64,000 nucleotides of DNA, from positions 62,001-126,000 of the forward strand of contig NZ_JOCA01000001.1 of the NCBI RefSeq assembly GCF_000718785.1. Direction: 5' to 3'. The translations under genes and the position numbers were made by a program. The notes beneath the pieces were generated by a model. That model worked only from the letters and a program-made list of their open reading frames with translations. It had not been told where the DNA came from and did no database searches. Positions within the stretch are counted from its first letter, which is position 1. Every line of letters begins with the position of its first letter. This document shows, piece by piece, positions 27,890 to 36,328 of this stretch. Source of the stretch: Streptomyces sp. NRRL WC-3626 (GTDB taxonomy: Bacteria > Actinomycetota > Actinomycetes > Streptomycetales > Streptomycetaceae).

Positions 27890-28300
27890 ATGCTTCCTGA
27901 GGTCCGCCCCCACGTATCCACCGCCCTCGCAGACCAGTTGTTGGAACACCAACTGCACCTGGCTCCGCATCTCGAGGCCGGCCGGCTCGATGTGGAGGGC
28001 GTCGCCGGCATCGCAGCCGTCGCAGCCGCCCATCCGATGGTTACGCGGCCACCGGCCATCTCCTCGGGCTGCTGGCAGCGCTGCCAGCCCCTACCGAGGC
28101 AGGAGAACGCTTCTGGTCGGACCTGTGGAGGTCGTCGGGCACCGCGTACCTGCTACCCGTCAACATGAAGGCTCAGGTGCTGCGTTCTCTACTGCTCCGA
28201 GCCGCGCGCGCAGAGGCACAGGGCATGGCGCCCGCACCGGACGACGCTCGAAGCAGGTCAGGAAGTTCGGCCGAGGTCACACCCGCCTCAACAGATCAGG
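27890..28300 (+). pseudogene. Frameshifted ORF of unknown family
   Basis: ATG 27890 with AAGGA upstream opens a frame reading HVSTALADQLLEHQLHLAPH and LDVEGVAGIAAVAAAHP. A one-base shift near 28035 continues it as DGYAATGHLLGLLAALPAP, TEAGERFWSDLWRSSGTAYL and MKAQVLRSLLLRAARAEAQ. Each half has helix-like composition and GC-rich third positions only in its own frame, which suggests one broken gene rather than chance. I recognise no family. The sequence from 27626 to 27889 holds nothing else recognisable. A strong terminator follows at 28294. Confidence 0.4.
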
Positions 28301-28333
28301 GGCCGCGCAGCGATGGCTGCGCGGCCCCTGATC
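28294..28333. terminator. Perfect 17-base-pair hairpin terminator
   Basis: GATCAGGGGCCGCGCAG (28294-28310) pairs exactly with 28317-28333 around the six-base loop CGATGG. It lies between the broken plus-strand ORF and the convergent cold-shock gene, so it can end transcription in both directions. There is no long T-run, as usual in high-GC actinobacteria. Confidence 0.85.
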
Positions 28334-28364
28334 CTGTGCACGCCCTGCACGAGAGCGGGCGTTT

Positions 28365-28394
28365 CGCCCGGTGGGCGGCAAAGCCCACCGGGCG
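28365..28394. terminator. Second perfect hairpin, 12 base pairs
   Basis: CGCCCGGTGGGC (28365-28376) and GCCCACCGGGCG (28383-28394) form a perfect stem around GGCAAA. It is 31 bases from the first hairpin and 49 from the cold-shock stop. The two hairpins make a double transcription barrier. Confidence 0.8.
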
Positions 28395-28442
28395 GCGCTC
28401 ACCGGACGCAGTGTGCGTGATCCCTCGAGCGGCTCCGTGAGG

Positions 28443-28646
28443 TCAGGCCGGGGTGATGTTCTCGGCCTGCGGACCCTTCTGGCCCTGGGTGACGTCGAAC
28501 GTCACGGCCTGGCCCTCCTGGAGCTCACGAAATCCCGTGGAGTTGATCGCGGAGTAGTGCGCGAAGACATCCGGGCCGCCGCCGTCCTGGGCGATGAAAC
28601 CGAAACCCTTCTCCGCGTTGAACCACTTCACAGTTCCCGTTGCCAT
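28443..28646 (-). CDS. Cold-shock protein (CspA family)
   Basis: The 67-residue single OB-fold protein has the two RNA-binding motifs [10 protein letters not shown] (RNP1) and VFAHYSAI (RNP2), starting [23 protein letters not shown] lies eight bases before ATG 28646. It binds single-stranded RNA and prevents secondary structure. It differs from the second copy at 33769 mainly in the middle ([19 protein letters not shown]). The 240 bases between its start and the merR stop are non-coding and probably carry a long cold-shock leader. Confidence 0.96.
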   Translation of the reverse strand: MATGTVKWFNAEKGFGFIAQDGGGPDVFAHYSAINSTGFRELQEGQAVTFDVTQGQKGPQAENITPA

Positions 28647-28888
28647 GTCTGATGCCTTCCAGTCGATGAACGCCTCCCACTCCATGTGGAAGGCCGAGGT
28701 GATCGCCCTGGTCCCTGCGGCACAGCACAGCAAAACGCCCACACCGAAGGCGTGGGCAAGGGGAGTTCCGAACCATGACAGCTGACGCAGACGCTACACG
28801 CCCACACGCCGCGTCACCACAGGAAACGATCACCCCGCACGGCAGACCATGCGTGCGGTACCCGCCGACGCGGACGGGCACGCTCATC

Positions 28889-29227
28889 TCACGCTGCTGC
28901 GGTCGGGTTCGCTGATTCGGTGGCGCGGTGGTATGGGGCGTTGAGGCGCTGGGCTTCCTCGAGCTGGTCTTCGAGGATGATGACGCGGCAGGCGGCCTCG
29001 ATGGGGGTGCCGTGGTCGACGAGTTCCCGGGCACGGGCGGCGATGCGCAGCTGGTAGCGGGAGTAGCGGCGGTGTCCGCCCGCGGAGCGCAGCGGGGTGA
29101 TGAGGCGGGCTTCGCCGATGGCGCGCAGGAAGCCCTGTGTGGTGCCGGGCATCTCGGCGGCCCGGCCCATGGTGTAGGCGGGGTAGTCGTCGTCATCGAG
29201 ACGGCCGAACGTGTCGTCTGCTGTCAT
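28889..29227 (-). CDS. MerR-family regulator next to cold-shock gene
   Basis: The protein has 112 residues. A winged helix at about 18-60 reads YTMGRAAEMPGTTQGFLRAI, ARLITPLRSAGGHRRYSRYQ. A coiled dimerisation helix follows (VIILEDQLEEAQRLN). There is no ligand or metal domain, so it is a short MerR of the type often beside csp genes in Streptomyces. ATG 29227 has AGAGAGG upstream. It probably reads the same direction as csp and shares its control. The repeat-rich DNA upstream may be its leader. Confidence 0.9.
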   Translation of the reverse strand: MTADDTFGRLDDDDYPAYTMGRAAEMPGTTQGFLRAIGEARLITPLRSAGGHRRYSRYQLRIAARARELVDHGTPIEAACRVIILEDQLEEAQRLNAPYHRATESANPTAAA

Positions 29228-29291
29228 TGCACCTCTCTGTGGAACGCGTGGAGGGGCCCTGGCGCCGTACTGCCGCCAGGGCCCCGAAGGA

Positions 29292-29848
29292 ACTGCTACA
29301 CCATCTGCCGGCCCTGATACTGCACCGGCCCTGTGTTTCCGCAGACCCGACCGAGATGCTGTCGGGTGCGCGGGGATCGCGGTTGCTTGACCGGAGACCA
29401 CCTCACTATCGATGTCCTGCGGTACCCGGGTCCAAGACTTCCGCCCGGGCGATCCTGATGGCGCTCGGCTCCTCCGTTCTTCCCTCTTGATCAACTACTC
29501 ACTAACGGGAACTGCGTACTACTGGTACTGCGAACTGCTGGTGGCCTCGAACAGCGCCACTCTTCGGCAGCCAGCCCCGTCGCCCATCCTGCGTCTGCCC
29601 TGGCTTGGAACCCCACTGCCGAACCTCCCGATGCGCGCGCCCGCAGCCGGCGCCTTCACCGAGGTACTGCCACTGACTTCACTGCTGGGTACTGCGAACC
29701 TTCACTTACTGATACTGCGGTACTGCTCATGGCGGCCCCTCCTGCGGGCCACCCGGTCCGGTCGTCAGTCCCGTCGCCGTCCTCGACCACTCTGGCTTCG
29801 GAACTCCACCACCGCACCGTCATGCCAACTGCAACTGCACACTACTGC
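29292..29848 (-). repeat. Cluster of 13 same-strand ACTGC repeats upstream of merR
   Basis: ACTGC occurs on the plus strand 13 times in 557 bases (29292, 29319, 29511, 29527, 29534, 29666, 29681, 29691, 29714, 29722, 29828, 29834, 29844), seven of them as TACTGC. I noticed no GCAGT in the same interval, so the bias is strand-specific. In the merR direction the RNA would carry GCAGU repeats. There is no coding pattern, and GC is lower than in the flanks. It could be a structured leader or a multi-site binding region. Confidence 0.7.
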
Positions 29849-30399
29849 CCGACAGTTCATCTCTGCCGGGCCTCTCTTGATCTCGGCTACGACAGAAACC
29901 TTAACCACATCGCCGCCCCATGTCTACTCCAGCGAGTACAGATTTCCGCGCGCTGGAAGATGAGGCACTCTGCCTCGACCGGTCCCCATGGATGGCTCAA
30001 GCAGCCGCGAGGCTCTGGCCGGCGCTCACAGTGACCCACCACCGCGTGGCATGTCGGGTTGGGCGTGACGTCGCCGCCTGCGCCGCGGCTGCCGTCGGCG
30101 GCACCGGCCGACACTGCGTCCAGTGAGGACACCACCGACCGGCACGGATGTTTCCAGCCGTGACGCCCCCAGGTCGGCCGTTGACGAGCGCGGCAAAAGG
30201 CCCTGCGCCGCCTTCAACGATCCCGGGATGATCGAGCAGCTGGTGGCGAACCAGCACGGCCCCTGACTCGAGCAGTCCGCGGGCTGCGGAGACACGGAGG
30301 CTCACGGCAGCGGGTGCCGTCATTTGTCGGCTGTGGTCCTCCGCCTCTTTCAGGCAAGCACTGGGGCTCTGCGGGGTCAGGGATCAGGGTGACCCTGAT
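29849..30399. other. Decayed, non-coding stretch
   Basis: No gene could be supported here. A 68-codon frame at 29920 (MSTPASTDFRALEDEALCLD) lacks a ribosome site and resembles nothing known. A short hairpin ATCAGGG-TGA-CCCTGAT lies at 30383-30399, just before the ATPase remnant. The composition suggests degenerating sequence. Confidence 0.45.
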
Positions 30400-30716
30400 G
30401 ATCACGATGATTGCCCGGCGCCGCAGCCGACCGTGGCTCCTGACGCGGCGGACACTGTGGTCCTGGTCGTCTCCGAGCTCGTCACCAATGCCCTGCGCCA
30501 CGGTGGGGCCGCTGCACACTGGAACCGACTGCGCACCCCGACACCGTCAGGTAGCCGTTCACGATCCCAGCCGGCCTGTGCCGCGCATGCGCACCCCTGA
30601 CCTGAACGGCGGTACCGGGGCTTCGGCTGGCCCGTGGTCACCGGCCTCGCCCACGCCACGGCGCCCACCCGCCGGGCCTCCGGCGGCAAGATCGTGAGCG
30701 CCCTCCTTGCCCAGTA
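30400..30716 (+). pseudogene. GHKL ATPase (RsbW/anti-sigma-like) remnant with frameshifts
   Basis: The frame from 30400 contains DTVVLVVSELVTNALRHGG, the N-box of the RsbW-like regulatory ATPases abundant in Streptomyces. Other frames then supply VAVHDPSRPVPRMRTPDLNG, followed by GFGWPVVTGLAHATAPTRRA and SGGKIVSALLAQ with TAG at 30714-30716. These are the family's later motifs in the right order but spread over three frames, so the gene has at least two frameshifts. The N-terminus is not recognisable. Confidence 0.75.
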
Positions 30717-31052
30717 GCGTCACCCTCAAGCAGCCGGGTGGCCGACGAACATGCTCCGCCTCATACCGCAGCCCGACGAGTTGCTGGGGACGTTCCGCCC
30801 TGGTGGAGTCCGGCCAGAGCCACCAGAAGTCCCTGGCCGCGGCCACCGGTGGCGCTGCCGTCACCGGTCGGCCGACTGCCGAAGCGCTGTGGAGGCAGAG
30901 GGTGTCGGCTGTGCTGGGAGATTGCGCTCACTTGGGCGAGTTCGCCCGCCGTCTTCGACGCCCCCGTGAGGGAGGACGGGCCGCCCACGCGTCTGCGGTT
31001 CCATGTCGCCCGGCTCCTGCGGGGCAACGGTGACGGGAACCCGCCGCACGCG
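30717..31052. other. Non-coding stretch before terminator
   Basis: About 336 bases without a supportable gene. ORFs on both strands are Arg/Pro-rich, lack ribosome sites and show no recognisable motifs. Confidence 0.45.
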
Positions 31053-31088
31053 GTGTGGGCCCGACCGGCGTACCGGTCGGGCCCACAC
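31053..31088. terminator. Perfect 16-base-pair hairpin terminator
   Basis: GTGTGGGCCCGACCGG (31053-31068), loop CGTA, and its exact complement at 31073-31088. It lies 32 bases beyond the stop of the SCO5918-like gene and ends the helicase-CBS-SCO5918 operon. Confidence 0.85.
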
Positions 31089-31120
31089 TGCTGGGTGTCG
31101 GCTCGTGTCTGTTGACCCGG

Positions 31121-31429
31121 TCAGGCCGTGACGGGGGTGCCGAGCATCGCGGAAGCGTGCTGCATCGTGCTGAGAATGCCCACGGGCGCTGCCTTGGGAA
31201 CGGCGCGGCAGGTGAAGCCGAGCCGGGCCATGGCCCGCAGGACTTCGGCGGCGCTGAAGTCACGGCGGTCCTGGCGCGTGATGACCTGGCCGACCTGCTT
31301 GACGGGGTAGTGGCGGCGGCCGATGATCACCGATTCGCCGGTGACCGGTTCGGGCTTGATGCCCTTCATCGATTCCAGCACGCCGCCCTTGGTGAGCTCG
31401 AAGGGGAAGCGGGCGATGACGCAGCGCAT
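31121..31429 (-). CDS. SCO5918-family small protein
   Basis: The 102-residue cytoplasmic protein reads MRCVIARFPFELTKGGVLES, RRHYPVKQVGQVITRQDRRD, FSAAEVLRAMARLGFTCRAV. It matches what I recall as the 'SCO5918 family', of unknown function. In S. coelicolor that gene lies near a DEAD-box helicase and a cold-shock gene, as here. The highly basic middle and alternating strands could suit RNA binding, but this is inference. ATG 31429 has GAGG five bases upstream. It is 50 bases after the CBS gene and ends at the terminator. Confidence 0.75.
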   Translation of the reverse strand: MRCVIARFPFELTKGGVLESMKGIKPEPVTGESVIIGRRHYPVKQVGQVITRQDRRDFSAAEVLRAMARLGFTCRAVPKAAPVGILSTMQHASAMLGTPVTA

Positions 31430-31479
31430 GTGGCCTCACAAAGAGAAGGGAAGAACGGTCCGACCAGGGGCCAGGTGTT

Positions 31480-31884
31480 TCAGCGGGAGAGGGCGAGGAC
31501 ACCCAGGGCGCTGCCTTGCTCGTCGACCACCGGCAGGACACCCAGTCGACGGGTGCGCATCGCGTGCTCGGCTTCGGCCATCGTGGTCACGGGTGAGGGG
31601 AACGAACCGTGGTCGCCGAGGATGTCGCGCAGGCGGACACGGTCCGTGTAGTCGGAGCTGTCACGGACGGCGGCGAGTTCGGCGTGGGTGACCAGGCCGG
31701 TGCACTGGGCGTCCTGGTCGCAGACGACCAGCCGGACCGTGCGTGCGGCGGCCATGACGGCCAGCGCCACCTCGACGCTCATGTCGTCACAGACCTGCGG
31801 TCCGGCCGCGTCCATGACCTCCACCGCCGTCCTGTGCGCGGGGTCGGCGTCCGCCGGGCGGGACTCTGTCTGAACCAGCGTCAA
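31480..31884 (-). CDS. CBS-domain protein with TTG start
   Basis: The protein has 134 residues: two CBS repeats, VEVMDAAGPQVCDDMSVEVA to about residue 70 and LRDILGDHGSFPSPVTTMAE to the end, with LGVLPVVDEQGSALGV characteristic of adenosyl-binding CBS pairs. TTG 31884 is preferred because AGGAGG lies seven bases upstream. The longer frame to 31923 would contain that site inside codons. CBS pairs sense ATP/AMP, c-di-AMP or similar. It lies between the helicase (46 bases) and the SCO5918-like gene in one operon. Confidence 0.82.
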   Translation of the reverse strand: MTLVQTESRPADADPAHRTAVEVMDAAGPQVCDDMSVEVALAVMAAARTVRLVVCDQDAQCTGLVTHAELAAVRDSSDYTDRVRLRDILGDHGSFPSPVTTMAEAEHAMRTRRLGVLPVVDEQGSALGVLALSR

Positions 31885-31930
31885 AGGGTGCCTCCTGCAG
31901 AGATGGGCGGACTTCCTGATCACTAAAGGT

Positions 31931-33424
31931 CTAGGCCACCGCGCCGAAGCCGGACTGGCGTCCGGGGGTGCGCCTGGTCACCGAGGCGGGGCGGCGGCGA
32001 CCTCGGGAGGTGGCGCTGCGCTTGGGGCGTTCGACCACCGGTGCGGTGATGACGACCGGGATGCCGGACGGTGCCTGGGCGCCGGTGATCCGGCTCAGGG
32101 CCTCGTCGCCCGAGCGGACCTGGGTGGTCTGCGGCCGGATTCCGGCGTCCGACATCAGACGGACCATGCCACGGCGCTGGTTCGGCGTGACCAGGGTGAC
32201 GACGCTGCCGGACTCGCCGGCGCGGGCGGTACGGCCGCCGCGGTGGAGGTAGTCCTTGTGGCCGGTCGGCGGATCGACGTTGACGACCAGGTCAAGGTTG
32301 TCGACGTGGATTCCGCGCGCCGCGACGTTGGTCGCCACCAGCACGGTGACGTGCCCCGTCTTGAACTGCGCCAGCGTGCGGGTGCGCTGGGGCTGCGACT
32401 TGCCGCCGTGCAGCGCGGCGGCCCGCACCCCGCTGTTCAGCAGGTCCTGGGTCAGCCGGTCGACGGCGTGCTTGGTGTCCAGGAACATGATCACGCGGCC
32501 GTCGCGGGCGGCGATCTCGGTCGTGGCGGCGTGCTTGTCGGCGCCGTGGACGTGCAGGACGTGGTGCTCCATCGTCGTGACCGCACCGGCCGACGGGTCG
32601 ACGGAGTGCACGACGGGGTCGGTGAGGTAGCGGCGTACCAGCAGGTCGACGTTGCGGTCCAGGGTGGCGGAGAACAGCATCCGCTGCCCCTCCGGGCGCA
32701 CCTGGTCGAGCAGGGCGGTGACCTGGGGCATGAAGCCCATGTCGGCCATCTGGTCGGCCTCGTCCAGCACGGTGATGCCCACGTGGTTCAGCCGGCAGTC
32801 GCCGCGGTCGATGAGGTCCTTGAGCCGTCCCGGTGTCGCGACGACGACCTCGGCTCCGCCGCGCAGCGCGCCGGCCTGCCTGCCGACTGACATGCCGCCC
32901 ACGACCGTGGCCAGCCGCAGCCGCACGGAGCGGGCGTACGGGGTCAGGGCGTCGGTCACCTGCTGTGCCAGCTCACGCGTCGGTACAAGGATCAGCCCCA
33001 GCGGCTGGCGGGGCTCAGCACGCTGCCCAGCGGTACGCGCGAGCAGGGCGAGGCCGAAGGCCAGGGTCTTGCCGGAACCGGTGCGGCCGCGGCCGAGGAC
33101 GTCACGGCCCGCAAGGGAGTTCGGCAGCGTCGCTCCCTGAATCGGGAACGGCGCGGTCACACCCTGCCTGCCGAGTTCGGCCAGCAGCTGCTCGGGCATG
33201 TCGAGATCGGCGAAGCCCTCAACGGCGGGCAGCGCGGGGGTGATCGTCCTGGGCAGCGCGAACTCACCTTGCTCTGCGGCGGGCCGACGGCCGTAACCGC
33301 CGGAGCGCGCGGGCCCGCCGGTACGACGCGGTGCCCGCGAGCCATGGCCGCTGGCGCCCCCTCCGGCGTCGGAACGGCCGTCACGGGCGCGGGCGGGGCG
33401 GTCGTTCGTGTACGTGCGGTTCAT
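31931..33424 (-). CDS. DEAD-box RNA helicase (cold-shock type)
   Basis: The protein has 497 residues. An Arg/Gly-rich N-terminus (about 1-60) precedes the helicase core: Q-motif FPIQGATLPNSLAG, GRGRTGSGKTLAF (I), PTRELAQQV (Ia), TPGRLKDLI (Ib), VLDEADQMADMGF (II), LFSATLD (III), VLVATNVAARGIHVDNLDLV (V), and HRGGRTARAGESG (VI), then a basic tail. It unwinds RNA; partners are csp, CBS and SCO5918-like genes. ATG 33424 is preceded by GAGGAAGG. The 340-base region before it is a candidate cold-responsive leader. Confidence 0.95.
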   Translation of the reverse strand: MNRTYTNDRPARARDGRSDAGGGASGHGSRAPRRTGGPARSGGYGRRPAAEQGEFALPRTITPALPAVEGFADLDMPEQLLAELGRQGVTAPFPIQGATLPNSLAGRDVLGRGRTGSGKTLAFGLALLARTAGQRAEPRQPLGLILVPTRELAQQVTDALTPYARSVRLRLATVVGGMSVGRQAGALRGGAEVVVATPGRLKDLIDRGDCRLNHVGITVLDEADQMADMGFMPQVTALLDQVRPEGQRMLFSATLDRNVDLLVRRYLTDPVVHSVDPSAGAVTTMEHHVLHVHGADKHAATTEIAARDGRVIMFLDTKHAVDRLTQDLLNSGVRAAALHGGKSQPQRTRTLAQFKTGHVTVLVATNVAARGIHVDNLDLVVNVDPPTGHKDYLHRGGRTARAGESGSVVTLVTPNQRRGMVRLMSDAGIRPQTTQVRSGDEALSRITGAQAPSGIPVVITAPVVERPKRSATSRGRRRPASVTRRTPGRQSGFGAVA

Positions 33425-33710
33425 GCGGAACCTTCCTCGATGTGGCACATATCAAGGAATTCCCGCCGCGATGAATGGCATGGAGAATTACAAGTATGGA
33501 CCGGGAAAAAAGAAAGCAGATCTGGCCGGCGGAAACATCCGTGGGCACAGGTGCTGAAATGGGTGACGCGATGGGGACCTTGCGATCCGGGCGCCCGCTG
33601 CGAGGCAGCGCTTCAGGACGCGCCTGCGCCCTGGGGGAGGAACCGCTTGTGGTGGTACTGCGGGTTCCTCCGGGTCGTCCCACGGGTGAAAGCCGCTGCG
33701 GGATACGCGT
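33425..33710. other. Leader region of the DEAD-box helicase
   Basis: Together with the terminator that follows, this gives about 340 bases between the helicase start and the upstream csp stop, without a supportable gene. It is relatively A-rich near 33470-33530, which fits an unstructured 5' leader of a cold-induced mRNA. No promoter could be fixed with confidence. Confidence 0.45.
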
Positions 33711-33752
33711 GTAGCTGGGGCCCGCACCCCGAGGGATGCGGGCCCCAGCTAC
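33711..33752. terminator. Perfect 16-base-pair hairpin after the second csp
   Basis: GTAGCTGGGGCCCGCA (33711-33726) pairs exactly with 33737-33752 around a 10-base loop. It lies 17 bases after the csp stop and separates csp from the helicase operon. Confidence 0.88.
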
Positions 33753-33768
33753 GGATTACGCGTGAGCG

Positions 33769-33972
33769 TCAGGCCGGAACGATGTTCTCGGCCGTCGGGC
33801 CCTTCTGGCCCTGCGCGATGTCGAAGTTCACCTTCTGGCCCTCGAGCAGCTCGCGGAAGCCCTGCGTGGCGATGTTCGAGTAGTGGGCGAACACGTCGGC
33901 GCCGCCACCGTCCTGCTCGATGAAGCCGAAGCCCTTTTCCGCATTGAACCACTTCACGGTACCAGCAGCCAT
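33769..33972 (-). CDS. Cold-shock protein (second CspA-family copy)
   Basis: The 67-residue protein starts [20 protein letters not shown], with DVFAHYSNI and a [10 protein letters not shown] end. ATG 33972 has AAAGGAG upstream. Both RNP motifs are intact. It is monocistronic, closed by a strong terminator and led by a hairpin-containing 5' region. Confidence 0.96.
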   Translation of the reverse strand: MAAGTVKWFNAEKGFGFIEQDGGGADVFAHYSNIATQGFRELLEGQKVNFDIAQGQKGPTAENIVPA

Positions 33973-34294
33973 GTCATCTCTCCTTTGGGGCAGTGCATCG
34001 GCGTCCGCACTGCGCGGACGCCGTGTCGCCGCGATGATTACCCCGCCCGGAAATGACCGGAAATACAAAGACCTCCCGCCCGGCAGAAGCCTGGCGGAGG
34101 CACTTGAAGTTTTGGGAACCACAACTGCAACTGAGATGGACAGTAGCACGCCGGAGCCGCCCGTGTGCGTTGGATAATTCCACTCCGCTCTTCGCGGCAA
34201 AAACTCCAGTTGCGTGGCCCTCCAAAAACTGACCTCTCGGGAACAGATATTGATGCACTCGGCGTTCAACGCCTCAGATCGGAGACCTCGCAGA
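33973..34294 (-). promoter_or_regulatory. Leader/promoter region of the second csp with hairpin
   Basis: This stretch is noticeably AT-richer than its surroundings. A perfect hairpin, CGGCGTCCGC-ACTGC-GCGGACGCCG (33999-34023), lies about 27 bases before the csp start and would form in the leader RNA. It may insulate or regulate the ribosome site, as in other cold-shock leaders. No gene is supportable here. Confidence 0.55.
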
Positions 34295-34395
34295 TCAGAC
34301 TTGATCCCGAATCAGCCGCAGGCCCACTGGGGCGCCGCCGGAGCGGGCGGCGTTGGTGACCAGTTCGCCGACGATCAGCTCTGTGGGGAACACCG
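34295..34395 (-). pseudogene. Second GHKL ATPase fragment
   Basis: On the minus strand the frame ending at 34295-34297 reads TELIVGELVTNAARSGGAPV, then GLRLIRDQV and a stop. This is the N-box of the PP2C/SpoIIE-associated or RsbW-like ATPases. Neither upstream nor downstream sequence continues the domain, so only about 35 residues survive. Bases 34396-34681 show no other supportable gene. Confidence 0.65.
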
Positions 34396-34681
34396 GATGT
34401 TCCAGCCCTCCAAGGGCTCCTGCAAGAGTTCTTCCAGACTGCGGCCACCGATTTCCGTTACCGGGCGGCCGCCTTCAGCGCCTCCAGCCGTGCCTTCCCG
34501 CACCACGGCCACTCCGCGGGCGTGGAACGGATCGTGCGCCAGTGCGCCGGTGGGGAAGGGCTGAACATCAACAGGCTCAGTTGCAGCTCGGCGGCTCCGC
34601 AAGACTCAGCGCCTTCGCTCAGGGGCAGCCTCGGACACACGGACACACGGACGCCGCGTCGGCTTCGGCGCCGCGCCGTCT

Positions 34682-35188
34682 CAAGGACAGGAGGGCCTCG
34701 CTGAGCATGTCCCGCTTCGCGGCGAAGCCGCCGAACGCGGACGCCAGGACGAGGCGGAAGCGGCACGCCAGAAGCGCATCCGCTGGGAAGCCGCCATGGA
34801 ACAAGCCCGCATCCGGTACGCGGAGGCGTACCGCGTCAGGCACCTAGAAGCCCAGGAAGCGGCATGGCGCCACGCCACCCGAATGACCCCATGGGTAAGC
34901 GCGGTACGCACGCGAGTCGAGGACATGCCTCCGGGCCAGGCCAGAACCGACGCCGAGGAATGGATCAGCTGGGCAGCGGCCACCGTTGAGCGCCTCGACC
35001 CGTTGAACACACCGCCCCGGCTGCCCGACATTCCCAAGTCACACGCCGACGACCTGAAACCCTTCCTCGGGCACGGGAGCCCTCACGATCCCACCTACTC
35101 GCCCGCACCGCACATTGTGCGCTGGGACACCGAGCACGATGCCGGGATCCGGGATCCGCCGGGAGTTCGTGGATGGTCGAAGTACGCG
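34682..35188 (+). pseudogene. Fragment of a mobile-element-type Streptomyces protein
   Basis: A plus-strand frame reads AAERGRQDEAEAARQKRIRW, EAAMEQARIRYAEAYRVRHL, EQ-rich helices, then EEWISWAAATVERLDPLNTP and HADDLKPFLGHGSPHDP. This long charged coiled region followed by a DPLN-P-LP-P-DLKPFL tail is typical of proteins encoded on Streptomyces integrative elements and islands (recollection). There is no convincing start or stop: the frame runs on into the antisense of the PucR gene. I treat it as a truncated gene. Confidence 0.5.
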
Positions 35189-36328
35189 TCAACCGGCCCG
35201 GAGACCGACCGCCAGCGTCAGTTCAAGGACCCGGTGCGGCGATGCGAGATCCGGAAACAGCTCCCGCAGCTGCGACATCCGGTACCGGACCGTCTGCGGA
35301 TGGACGAACAAAGCCGCCGCCACCTCGTTCCGCCTGCCCTGGTGCAGCAGCCACGCCCGCAATGTCTCTTCCAGCCGGCGTGCGGTCGCGACAGGCAAGG
35401 TGCGCAACGGTGCGAGGGCTCGGGCACGCAGGTCTGCGAAAGCGTCCACGTCGGCGCTCAGCACCAGCTCGGGCAGGTGGTCCTCGGTGTCGCGAATATC
35501 AGAGGAGAGGGAGCGCACGCGTACGGCTCGTGCGTACGAGGCCGACGCACGAGTCCATGGCCGGGCCGGGCCGACCACTGCGGTGCGGTCGGTCAACTGC
35601 CGCAAGAGATGTGATCGGTCGGCATCGGGGACGAGCAGCACACCGGTGGCGTCCGGCAGATCGTCGAGGACGAGGGTGCTCGGGTCGAGCGCGCGGTAGG
35701 CAGGCCGGGCCTGGGCGGCGGGCAGCAGGACCGCCGTCAGCGAATCCGGAGGCTGCCATCCGGCCCGCTGAGCAGAGGCCAGCAGCACGTCCGGGCTCGC
35801 GCCGGCGAGGAGGTCGCGGGCCAGGTGTTCCAGGTGGCGCTCGTGGGCCCTGCCCCGGGCGGCCAGTTCGTCTGCGTGGCCCGCGGCGCTCGCGGCGGAG
35901 AGCTCGTCGATGTAGGCGAAGGTCAGCTCGGCGAACTTGGCGACCTCGGCGGCGGGCAGACCTGCGGACACGGCGCCCGCTGCCAGGCATCGCCAAGCCA
36001 CGCGTGCGCCGACGCGGTAGGCGCTGAGCAGGGCGTCCATCGAACGGCCGTCGCGCACCTCGCCGCGGCCCAGCTCGTAGGCCGCGTCACCGCCGTCGCC
36101 GCCCGCGGCGTTCCCGCTCGCGAGGTCCAGGTAGTTCCCCAGGGCGGTGCGAACGGCTCGGCGGATGGTGCCGCCCATGCGGCCCGAAAGGGCGTTGGCG
36201 TAGGGAGGGACCTCGTCGATGATCGCCTGGACGACCTCGTCGGCGGTGGTCTTCAGTGCGGCCCGAAGTGCGGTGACCGTCGTCTCATCCAGGGCCAGTT
36301 CGCTGGCCCTCTGGGTTACACGATTCAC
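35189..36328 (-). CDS. PucR/CdaR-family transcriptional regulator
   Basis: The protein has 379 residues. An N-terminal helical region (about 30-165, ELGRGEVRDGRSMDALLSAY then RVGARVAWR) is of the RsbT-co-antagonist-like kind seen in these regulators. A weak GGDEF-like centre follows. The C-terminal PucR HTH (about 320-375) reads LRAWLLHQGRRNEVAAALFV, HPQTVRYRMSQLRELF. GTG 36328 has AGGGA upstream. It is divergent from the ferredoxin reductase/desaturase genes with 87 bases between, so it is their likely regulator. Confidence 0.88.
   Translation of the reverse strand: MNRVTQRASELALDETTVTALRAALKTTADEVVQAIIDEVPPYANALSGRMGGTIRRAVRTALGNYLDLASGNAAGGDGGDAAYELGRGEVRDGRSMDALLSAYRVGARVAWRCLAAGAVSAGLPAAEVAKFAELTFAYIDELSAASAAGHADELAARGRAHERHLEHLARDLLAGASPDVLLASAQRAGWQPPDSLTAVLLPAAQARPAYRALDPSTLVLDDLPDATGVLLVPDADRSHLLRQLTDRTAVVGPARPWTRASASYARAVRVRSLSSDIRDTEDHLPELVLSADVDAFADLRARALAPLRTLPVATARRLEETLRAWLLHQGRRNEVAAALFVHPQTVRYRMSQLRELFPDLASPHRVLELTLAVGLRAG

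Noticed and set aside
29412..29963. 183-codon plus-strand ORF in the ACTGC-repeat region
   Set aside because: Its Leu/Ser/Tyr-rich translation follows from the repeats; codon usage is unlike Streptomyces genes and there is no start context.
30707..31033. 108-codon ORF before the 31053 terminator
   Set aside because: No ribosome site, no recognisable family, composition typical of random high-GC frames.
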